Made by a program: the position numbers and the translations under genes
In this document: positions 1-7,016 of the stretch, one piece after another
Numbering within the stretch: the stretch's first letter is position 1
How the letters are laid out: every line of letters starts with the position of its first letter
Notes under the pieces: generated by a model
Database searches by the model: none
What the model saw: only the letters and a program-made list of their open reading frames with translations
Told to the model about the DNA's origin: nothing
From: JAAYXE01 sp964391195
GTDB taxonomy: Bacteria > Chloroflexota > Anaerolineae > Anaerolineales > UBA4823
Direction: 5' to 3'
NCBI GenBank assembly: GCA_964391195.1
Contig: CAYMLG010000004.1
Span: 62,001 to 126,000, forward strand
Length of the DNA: 64,000 nt

Positions 1-693
1 GGTGCCCTGGAAGGAGTAGCCAACGCCGCGCTCGGTGATCAGGTAGCAGGGGTTGGAAGGGTCCTCTTCGATTTTCTGCCGCAGGCGGCCGATATACACG
101 CGCAAGTACTCGCTTTCGGGGCCGTACTCGGGGCCCCACACATGCTGCAGGATGGTCTGGTGGGGGATGACTTTGCCGGCGTGCTCCATCAGGTACACCA
201 GCAGATTGAACTCGGTGGGGGTGAGGTCGAGCTGCTGGCCGCGTACCGTAACCGTGTGGCGCTCCAGGTCGGCGACGATCTCCCCCCGCACCAGCCGCCC
301 CTGCCGGGCGGGCGATTCGCTCCACTGCGAGCGGCGCAGCACCGCCTGGACCCGGGCCAAAAGTTCGCCAACGCCGAAAGGCTTGGTGAGATAATCGTCG
401 GCGCCCAGGTTCAGGGCGCGGATCTTATCGCTCTCTTCGCCCAACGCGGAGAGCACGATAATGGGGGTGAGCGAGTTCTGCCGCACGCGCCGGATGGTCT
501 CCAGCCCGTCCATCCGCGGCATCATCACGTCCAGGATGACCAGATCGACATGGTGCGTATTGAACAGCGCCAGGGCCTCCAGGCCGTTGGCTGCGGTGTA
601 GGCATTGAAGCCGCGCACCTCCAGGTTGCGGCGGACGAAGTCCCTTAACGTTTTTTCATCGTCTACGATAAGAACGGATGGAGTATTGGACAT
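1..693 (-). CDS. OmpR/KdpE-type response regulator (3' end cut by window)
   Basis: DNA-binding response regulator, read from ATG at 693 to the window edge (231 codons, no stop seen). The receiver domain covers about residues 5-118, with acidic pocket D11/D12, phospho-acceptor D55 in VILDVMMP, and the conserved lysine in YLTKPFG. The winged-helix DNA-binding domain follows (about 135-231), containing LTPTEFNLLVYL and ending GVGYSF near the edge, so little more than the last few residues is missing. The gene lies 67 bp downstream of a co-oriented sensor kinase, and the two very likely form a two-component pair. The signal and target genes cannot be read from the sequence. Confidence 0.93.
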   Translation of the reverse strand, partial: MSNTPSVLIVDDEKTLRDFVRRNLEVRGFNAYTAANGLEALALFNTHHVDLVILDVMMPRMDGLETIRRVRQNSLTPIIVLSALGEESDKIRALNLGADDYLTKPFGVGELLARVQAVLRRSQWSESPARQGRLVRGEIVADLERHTVTVRGQQLDLTPTEFNLLVYLMEHAGKVIPHQTILQHVWGPEYGPESEYLRVYIGRLRQKIEEDPSNPCYLITERGVGYSFQGT

Positions 694-760
694 CAGAACA
701 TCCCTTTTCTTGCCTGGCATCAGCGGCCAGGTCGCGGGCCCGGGACCGCCCCGGTCCGGG

Positions 761-3655
761 TCAACTGTGCGGGCTGCCGCCGGCTATGCTACCGGTATTG
801 CCGCCGGCNNNNNNNNNNNNNNNNNNNNNNNNNNNNNNNNNNNNNNNNNNNNNNNNNNNNNNNNNNNNNNNNNNNNNNNNNNNNNNNNNNNNNNNNNNNN
901 NNNNNNNNCCGGTATTGCCGCCGGCATTGCCGCCGGGCTTGTCGTGCGCAGCCCGGGTTTCATCGTCGCCCCTTGCCTCTGGCGAGGCTTCTTGCAGAGG
1001 CAGTGAGAAGGCGATGCTGGTGCCGCGGGCGCGAGGCTCCAGCCAGATCGAGCCGCCGTGCGCCCGGACGAACCCCTGGCAGATGGCGAGCCCAAGCCCG
1101 GTGCCGGCGGCGGTGCGGGCCAGGCTGCTGTCGATCCGGTAGAAGCTGTCGAAGATGCGCTGGCTGTGCTCCGGCGGGATGCCGGGCCCCTCGTCTTCCA
1201 CCCGCACCACCAACTCGTGGCCGCGGACCTCGGCGCTGACGTAGATGGGCGAGGCCTCCCCGGCGTACTTGGCCGCGTTCTCGATCAAATTCCGCAGCAC
1301 AACCTCGATGCGCTGCGGGTCGGCGAACAGCGTGGGCAGGTGTGGCGGCAGGTTCACCTGCAGGCGGTCGCAGGGATCCGGGTGCGCCCGCCGGGCGGCG
1401 TTATGCACCAGGTCTTCCAACCGGCAGGCAGTCCGCTTCACCTTCAGGCTCCCCGCCTCGATGCGCGACATATCCAGCAGGTCGTTCACCAACCCGCTCA
1501 GCCGGTCGGTCTCCTTCTCGATCACCTGCAAGAACTCGCGCTGCGTGCCGCGGTCCCACTCCACGTCTTCGGCGAGCAGGGTGGTGGCATAGCCTTTGAT
1601 CGCCGCCATCGGGGTGCGCAGCTCGTGCGAGACGGTGGAGATCAGGCTGGATTTCATCCGGTCCAGCTCACGGTTCTGGGTGATATCGCGCAGGAAAAGG
1701 CCCCGCCCCAGGGGCGTACCGTCTGGGTCGGTCACATCGAACACTTGCAGGCGCAGGTAGCGGGTTTGCCGCGGGCCTTCCAGGGCCAGCTCCGCCTGCC
1801 GCAAGCCCCGCCCCTGCATGGCGGCTTCGACCGCCCCCCGGGCCGCGGTGCGGTCGGCGGACTGCGAGATCAGGCGCTCGATCAGGGTTTGGACCGGGGC
1901 TCCGCTCAGATCCTCCGGAGACAGATTGACGATCTCCCCAATGCGCCGGTTCACGTACAGCACCCGCCCCTGCAGGTCCTCCAGGATCAGGCCATCCTGC
2001 ATGGATTGGATCAGTGCCTCCAGCCGCCGGGTCTGTTCCTTTAACCGCATGTCGCTGCGGGCATACAGCAAGGCGTTTTCGATCGCCATGGCGGCGTGGT
2101 TGGCGAAGCTGGTGAGCAGGCCGATCTCGCGCGGGGTGAACTCGTGCACGTCGGGCCGGTACACGATCAAGGCCGCAGGGGGCGCGTGCTGGGTCTTGAG
2201 CGGAACAGCGAGCAGGGAGCGGTAGTTCTCCGACCGGGAGCGCGGGCGGGAGGGGGCGAAGGAGGCGTCGGCCTCGGTATCGCTCACCTGCACCGGGAGG
2301 TTGCTGCGGATGGCCCGGATGCTGACCGAGAAAGGCTCGGAGGGGTCGATGGACAGGCTCTCGGCGTAGCGGCGGGACAGGCCGCGGCTGGCCTGGGCCC
2401 GGAAGACGCCGCGCTGCTCGTCCAGCGCCACGATGGCGCACTTGTCGATGCCCATCAGCCGCTCGACCTGCTCCAGGATGCGGTCGAGCACCACCTGCGA
2501 ATCCAGGGTGGAGACCACCGCGGCGCTGGTCTCGAGCAGGGTGGAGAGTTCCTGGAGACGGGCCTGGATGGCCTGCTCCATGCGGTGCAGGCTGCGGATC
2601 AGATGCCCGATCTGGTCGTGCCGCCGGGCCAGGTGGGCCAGGGTGTGTTCCTGGGCGCTGCTGCGCTCCTCTTCGACCCCGATCGTCTGGCTGAAAGCCG
2701 CCAGGCGCTCCAGCGGCCGGATGACTTGCTGGGAGAGGGCGAACCAGAAGAACAGGCCGACGACCAGGAACACCCCGGTGGTGAGCAAGGCGGCGCGATG
2801 GGTGGCCCGCGGCGTGGCAAAGGCGATGGCGGTGGGGCGGCTGACCACCACCCCCCAGCCGGCGCTGGGCACGGGGGCGTAGCTGAAGAGCTGTTCCTCC
2901 TGCCCCGGAGGCTCCAGGCTGACGCCGCCCGACCCTCCGCTGAGCACGGCCTCCGAGACCGCAGCCGGCGGCTGGGCAGAGCGGCTGAGCAGCATCGGCG
3001 GCGAGGGGTGGGCGATCACCTGCCCGGACGCATCCAGGATCAGGATGTTCAGCCCTGTCTCGCCATCCGATGTCTGGGTGATGCTGCTCAGGGTGTGACT
3101 GAGAGATTGGAGCTTGATGTTGGTGGCGACCAGCCCCAGGAAGCGACCTTCCGCGTCCCACAGGGGCATGACGGCCGTAGCCACTGCCTGCTGGGTGGTG
3201 GGTGAAATGCGCCCTTCAGAGAGCAGGGGGGCGCGGGTCTGGCGGGCCTGCTGGTAGTAATCCCGCCCGGAAAAATCCCAGCCAACCGTGCTGCCGGGAC
3301 CGGTGGGGTAATGGTAGACCATCGTACCGTCAGCGTCCAGGCGGTAGATGAGGTTGACGTCGGGCCGTACGCTGAGGATGGTGCGGAAGAGCTCTTCCAT
3401 CCCCTGCGGATCGGCTTCCACCACCGCCGGGTATTGGGCCATCTGGCGCACCCCGTGCAGAGCTGCGTCCAGGACGGTGTTGGTTTCGAGGGCGATTGCC
3501 CGCGCCAGGGCCAGGTCGGAAGCGCGCACGTCGGCCTCCAACTGCCTGGAGGCCAGCCGGTCGAATACCAGTGTGGCCAGGACCACCGGCCCCACGAACA
3601 GCAGGTAGAGGGTAAGCAACTGGAGACCGAGGTCTCGCCGGATTGAGAATTTCAT
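761..3655 (-). CDS. multi-sensor histidine kinase (dCache-HAMP-GAF-PAS-HisKA-HATPase)
   Basis: Membrane sensor kinase. TM1 is about residues 12-32, then an extracytoplasmic dCache-like sensor (about 33-285), TM2 (about 288-307), HAMP (308-365), GAF (385-535), PAS (545-660), HisKA with phospho-His H677 in the SHELRTP box, and HATPase with the DEGPGIP and GTGLGLAI boxes ending near residue 895. Upstream partner of the regulator at 1-693. The C-terminal tail after about residue 900 is a Gly/Asn repeat (AGGNT units) interrupted by the 100-N gap at 809-908. The reading frame across the gap, and thus the stop at 761, is not secure; the true stop may lie elsewhere in the repeat. A GC-rich hairpin at 739-760 follows the apparent stop. 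Confidence 0.9.
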   Translation of the reverse strand: MKFSIRRDLGLQLLTLYLLFVGPVVLATLVFDRLASRQLEADVRASDLALARAIALETNTVLDAALHGVRQMAQYPAVVEADPQGMEELFRTILSVRPDVNLIYRLDADGTMVYHYPTGPGSTVGWDFSGRDYYQQARQTRAPLLSEGRISPTTQQAVATAVMPLWDAEGRFLGLVATNIKLQSLSHTLSSITQTSDGETGLNILILDASGQVIAHPSPPMLLSRSAQPPAAVSEAVLSGGSGGVSLEPPGQEEQLFSYAPVPSAGWGVVVSRPTAIAFATPRATHRAALLTTGVFLVVGLFFWFALSQQVIRPLERLAAFSQTIGVEEERSSAQEHTLAHLARRHDQIGHLIRSLHRMEQAIQARLQELSTLLETSAAVVSTLDSQVVLDRILEQVERLMGIDKCAIVALDEQRGVFRAQASRGLSRRYAESLSIDPSEPFSVSIRAIRSNLPVQVSDTEADASFAPSRPRSRSENYRSLLAVPLKTQHAPPAALIVYRPDVHEFTPREIGLLTSFANHAAMAIENALLYARSDMRLKEQTRRLEALIQSMQDGLILEDLQGRVLYVNRRIGEIVNLSPEDLSGAPVQTLIERLISQSADRTAARGAVEAAMQGRGLRQAELALEGPRQTRYLRLQVFDVTDPDGTPLGRGLFLRDITQNRELDRMKSSLISTVSHELRTPMAAIKGYATTLLAEDVEWDRGTQREFLQVIEKETDRLSGLVNDLLDMSRIEAGSLKVKRTACRLEDLVHNAARRAHPDPCDRLQVNLPPHLPTLFADPQRIEVVLRNLIENAAKYAGEASPIYVSAEVRGHELVVRVEDEGPGIPPEHSQRIFDSFYRIDSSLARTAAGTGLGLAICQGFVRAHGGSIWLEPRARGTSIAFSLPLQEASPEARGDDETRAAHDKPGGNAGGNTXXXXXXXXXXXXXXXXXXXXXXXXXXXXXXXXXXAGGNTGSIAGGSPHS
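791..945. repeat. 12-bp GC-rich tandem repeat flanking the gap
   Basis: Units of the form GGTATTGCCGCC / GGCATTGCCGCC are seen on both sides of the N run. On the minus strand they encode the Gly/Asn-rich tail of the histidine kinase. The true copy number is hidden by the gap. Confidence 0.75.
809..908. other. assembly gap (exactly 100 N)
   Basis: Exactly 100 undetermined bases, the conventional placeholder for a gap of unknown size. Both flanks carry the same 12-bp repeat, so the gap probably hides a collapsed or unassembled tandem array. Confidence 0.97.
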
Positions 3656-3684
3656 ACCTTCTCCCGCCTGTATGGATTAAGAAA

Positions 3685-3727
3685 GGCCGGGCGGCATCGG
3701 GGTCGCAGGACCCGGGGCCGCCCGGCC
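3685..3727 (-). terminator. intrinsic terminator after the M20 peptidase
   Basis: An 11-bp perfect GC stem (GGCCGGGCGGC, 3685-3695, with GCCGCCCGGCC, 3717-3727) lies directly downstream of the peptidase stop at 3731. It extends inward by a second GGGTC/GACCC pairing and on the minus strand is followed by TTTCTTAAT. It separates the peptidase from the sensor kinase gene. Confidence 0.7.
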
Positions 3728-3730
3728 GGG

Positions 3731-5101
3731 TTACGACCTGCCGAAGGCGTGAAGGATGCGGGCGACGTGCCTGGCGTGCTTGAGATACAGATCGAGGCGA
3801 ACGTTTTCGTTGGGAGCGTGGGCCTGTGTGCCCGGATAACCGCAGCCGGCGGTGACGATGGGCAGCTTGAGGTATTCGACGAAGGGGTGGTTCGGGCCGG
3901 AGCCGCCGGTCATCGGCACCTTGAGCATCGGCTGCCCATACACTTCTTCGGCGGTCTCTACCACCAGATCTACGAAAGGATCGTCCGGGTCGGTGCGAGC
4001 CGGAGCCTCGCCGCCCAGGAAATCGATGTGCACATCGGAGAAGCCTTCCCGGTCGAGGTGCGCCCGGAGCTGTTCCAGCACCGCTTCGGGGGTCTGGTCG
4101 GGGACCAGGCGAAAGTCCACCTTGGCCGAGGCGCGGGCGGGGAGCACGGTCTTCGACCCGGGGCCCTGGTAGCCGGAAGTCAGGCCACAGATGGTGCAGG
4201 TGGGTTCGAAGACTTCGGCAATTTTGAGCTCAGTCCCGCCGGTGAGGTCGTTGAGGAAGCCGCGCACCCCGTAGCGCTCGAGGTACTCGCTGGCAGGGTC
4301 TGGCAGCGCGTCCATCAGCTCCCGGTCGCGCTCGGAGGGCGGGCGGACTGCGTCGTAGAACCCCGGGAGGCGGATTTTGCCGTCCGGTCCTTTGAGCGAG
4401 TTGAGCGCCCACACGAGTCGCCAGGCGGCGTTGGGGAAGATGGAGCCGCCCAACCCGGAATGGCAGTCGATTTTGGCCGTATCCACCGACAGCTCGACGT
4501 AGCAGATGCCGCGCAGGCCGAGGTACTGCAAGGGGATTTCCTGGTGATCGACGCCGCCGAACTCCCAGATGCAGGCGTCGGCGGCCAGGCGGTCGCAGTG
4601 GTCGCGCACGTAATCCTTCAAGTGGACGCTGGAGATCTCCTCTTCGCCCTCGATGATGAACTTGACCGTGCAGGGCAGGTCTCCATACGCCTCCAGCAAG
4701 GCGTCGATGGCGAACAGGCGGGCGGTGATGTGGGCCTTATCGTCGCTCACCCCTCGGGCGTAGAGTTTGCCATCGCGCAGGGTGGGTTGGAAGGGGGGTG
4801 TCTCCCACAGTTCGAGGGGCTCGGGGGGCTGGACGTCGTAATGGTTATAGATGAGCATGGTCTTATCCCCCTGCCCCCTGCGCTCGGCATAGACGACCGG
4901 GGCGCCGGCGGTGGGATGGATCTCGACCGAAAAACCGCGCTTGCCGAGCAGCTCGGACACCAGCGCGGCGCACTCCTCCAGGCCCCAGTTCTGGGCGGCG
5001 ACGCTGGGTTGGGCTGCCAGGCGGGAGAGCTCGGCGATGCTCTCATCCAGGTGTTCTTCCAGGTAACGGTCGATGGAGGTGAAATCGGTTGGGGGGTTCA
5101 T
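3731..5101 (-). CDS. M20 family metallodipeptidase (CNDP/DapE-like)
   Basis: Zinc-dependent M20/M25/M40 peptidase, 456 residues, the usual length for the dipeptidase branch. Metal-ligand and catalytic motifs: H87 in YNHYDVQPPEP, D120 in ARGVSDDKAH, the general-base glutamates in EGEEE (151-155) and the late GGSGPNHPF histidine. The dimerisation (lid) domain sits between. No signal peptide, so it is cytosolic. Start ATG at 5101 is preceded by GAGAGGAA. The family cleaves dipeptides or related amides; the exact substrate is not readable. Confidence 0.9.
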   Translation of the reverse strand: MNPPTDFTSIDRYLEEHLDESIAELSRLAAQPSVAAQNWGLEECAALVSELLGKRGFSVEIHPTAGAPVVYAERRGQGDKTMLIYNHYDVQPPEPLELWETPPFQPTLRDGKLYARGVSDDKAHITARLFAIDALLEAYGDLPCTVKFIIEGEEEISSVHLKDYVRDHCDRLAADACIWEFGGVDHQEIPLQYLGLRGICYVELSVDTAKIDCHSGLGGSIFPNAAWRLVWALNSLKGPDGKIRLPGFYDAVRPPSERDRELMDALPDPASEYLERYGVRGFLNDLTGGTELKIAEVFEPTCTICGLTSGYQGPGSKTVLPARASAKVDFRLVPDQTPEAVLEQLRAHLDREGFSDVHIDFLGGEAPARTDPDDPFVDLVVETAEEVYGQPMLKVPMTGGSGPNHPFVEYLKLPIVTAGCGYPGTQAHAPNENVRLDLYLKHARHVARILHAFGRS

Positions 5102-5137
5102 AGGTTCCTCTCTGGCAGGATCGATTATCCAATTGCA

Positions 5138-5722
5138 TTATAGTCCAAGACGGTTCAGCCAATCGAACGACTGGGCGCCGAGGTAGGCAAAGATGGACAT
5201 TTTGACCGTTTCGCCGATCCAGGCCCAGAACAAAAAATTCCGCATGGGCATTTTCAGCGCTCCGGCGACGACACCGGCGATATCGAAGAACGGGTTGGGG
5301 ATGGCGGAGAGCAGCAGGACGGTCAGCGGGCCGTTCCTGCTCATCCAGTTCTGCAGGCGGTCGTACATCGGGGTCCGCTCGATGACCGCCTGCCCGCTGA
5401 AGCCGGCCAGGTAACCGGAGATCTCTCCCAGGGCGGCGCCCAGGCCGGCGGTCAGGGCGACGCCGGCCGGGTGCAGGACGCCGCCCAGGGTGAATACGAT
5501 GGCCACTCCAGGCGCCGGCAGCAGCACGGTGGCGTAGCTCAGAAAAGCGAGCAGGAACACACCCGGATAGCCGTAAATCGCCAGGCGGGCGGCGTCCTCC
5601 CGGATCGAGAAGATGAAGACACTGATCAGGATGACCACCGCCAGCGTCAGGATGCGGAGGAGGGTCAGGCGGGTGCTCGAAGTGTTGTTTTTCATGTTGG
5701 GTGCACGAACGGCCATCTGCAA
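5138..5722 (-). CDS. DedA/VTT-domain integral membrane protein
   Basis: Membrane protein of the DedA/TVP38 (VTT, SNARE-associated) family, 194 residues from a TTG at 5722. In-frame ATGs at 5716 and 5695 are equally possible and none has a strong ribosome binding site. It has an N-terminal TM helix, a re-entrant region around YGYPGVFLLAF, the family motif AGLGAALGEISGYLAGF, and a C-terminal helix with AIPNPFFDIAGVVAG. Family members act in lipid scrambling or membrane homeostasis. It lies 36 bp upstream of the M20 gene and is co-oriented with it. Confidence 0.85.
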   Translation of the reverse strand: MQMAVRAPNMKNNTSSTRLTLLRILTLAVVILISVFIFSIREDAARLAIYGYPGVFLLAFLSYATVLLPAPGVAIVFTLGGVLHPAGVALTAGLGAALGEISGYLAGFSGQAVIERTPMYDRLQNWMSRNGPLTVLLLSAIPNPFFDIAGVVAGALKMPMRNFLFWAWIGETVKMSIFAYLGAQSFDWLNRLGL

Positions 5723-5784
5723 CCATCCATACTCATCAAGGATGATCGGGCCGGCAGGACCCGTTTGTCCGCACTACCTTTCTG

Positions 5785-6291
5785 TCAGGTTTCGATAATT
5801 TCAACCGAAGTCAGCTTCACCGCAGGGTCGTTGCTGTTCGGGTCGCGGGGCGGGATCGAGAGCAAGACATCCATCCCCTCCGTCACTTCGCCGAAGACGG
5901 AATGTTGACCATCCAGCCAGGGTGTAGCCCGGTGGGTGATAAAGAACTGGCTGCCGTTGGTGTTTTTGCCGGCGTTGGCCATCGACAGGATCCCGGCTTT
6001 ATCGTGGCGCAGGTCTGGACTGAGCTCATCGGCGAACTTATATCCCGGCCCGCCGCGACCGGTGCCCGTTGGGTCGCCTCCCTGGGCCATGAAATCGGAG
6101 ATGACCCGGTGGAAGATGGTGTTGTTGTAAAAGCCTTCGCGCGCCAGAAAGACGAAATTGTTCACCGTCAGGGGGGCTTTATCGGCGAACAGCTTGACCT
6201 CGATATCGCCTTTCTCCGTGTGGAGGATGGCTTTATATTCCTTGTCCTCATCGATGATACGCGAGGGCGGCTGGGACCATTGTTTGGGCAT
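5785..6291 (-). CDS. cyclophilin-type peptidyl-prolyl cis-trans isomerase
   Basis: PPIase that catalyses proline isomerisation during folding. 168 residues, no signal peptide, so probably cytosolic. Cyclophilin core signatures: FHRVISDFMAQGGDPTGTG with the catalytic Arg, GILSMANAG, NGSQFFIT and LDGQHSVFGEV. The start ATG at 6291 is preceded by AGGAGG. A short N-terminal extension (about 20 residues) precedes the core beta strand. It sits between uridine kinase and the DedA gene on the same strand. Confidence 0.95.
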   Translation of the reverse strand: MPKQWSQPPSRIIDEDKEYKAILHTEKGDIEVKLFADKAPLTVNNFVFLAREGFYNNTIFHRVISDFMAQGGDPTGTGRGGPGYKFADELSPDLRHDKAGILSMANAGKNTNGSQFFITHRATPWLDGQHSVFGEVTEGMDVLLSIPPRDPNSNDPAVKLTSVEIIET

Positions 6292-6324
6292 CTGTTTCCT
6301 CCTAATGTTATGGATTGCTATTAA

Positions 6325-6960
6325 TCACGATTCGCCGCGCAGCAGGGCCTCCAGGCGGGCGGCGATCATGTCCATTGCCACGGCGTTCAGCCCACCCTCC
6401 GGCACGATGACGTCCGCATAGCGTTTGGATGGCTCGACAAACTCCAGGTGCATCGGGCGTACGGTGGCCATGTAGCGCTGCACGACCGATTCGGTGGAGC
6501 GGCCGCGTTCGTTCAGGTCGCGCTCCAGGCGGCGGATGAAGCGGATATCGGCGTCGGTATCGACGAAGACTTTCACATCGAACAACCGGCGCAAATGCGG
6601 ATCGACGAAGATCAGGATCCCTTCCACCATGATCACCGGCTGAGGTTCGATGCGGATGGTCTCCCCGGTGCGCGAATCGGTTTTGAAGTCGTAGATGGGC
6701 AGGTCGATCGCCTGGCCCTGCTTCAGCGCCTGGATATGGGCGATGAGCAGCTCGGTGTCGAGGGAATTGGGGTGATCGAAGTTGACCGTGGCCCGCTGAT
6801 TGGGGGGCAGATCGTGGAGGTCTTTATAGTACGCGTCGTGGGGGAGGTACGCGATCCGTTCCGGCCCGACGCGCTGCAGCAGCAGTCGCGCCAGGGTGGT
6901 CTTACCGGAGCCAGATCCGCCGGCTATTCCGATGACCAGTGGAGTTGTTCGCTGCGGCAT
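6325..6960 (-). CDS. udk: uridine kinase
   Basis: Phosphorylates uridine and cytidine to UMP/CMP in pyrimidine salvage. 211 residues, the normal length. P-loop GGSGSGKTT at 14-22, nucleoside-binding region NFDHPNSLDTELL, and the lid segment RFIRRLERDLNERGRS typical of Udk rather than phosphoribulokinase. Both family ends are present. Upstream neighbour of the cyclophilin gene (33 bp gap), so the two may be co-transcribed. Confidence 0.95.
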   Translation of the reverse strand: MPQRTTPLVIGIAGGSGSGKTTLARLLLQRVGPERIAYLPHDAYYKDLHDLPPNQRATVNFDHPNSLDTELLIAHIQALKQGQAIDLPIYDFKTDSRTGETIRIEPQPVIMVEGILIFVDPHLRRLFDVKVFVDTDADIRFIRRLERDLNERGRSTESVVQRYMATVRPMHLEFVEPSKRYADVIVPEGGLNAVAMDMIAARLEALLRGES

Positions 6961-7016
6961 AGCAGGATTATACTGGAAAACACCCCACCGGTCGGGCGGC
7001 TTTGCTCCCCGCCGCC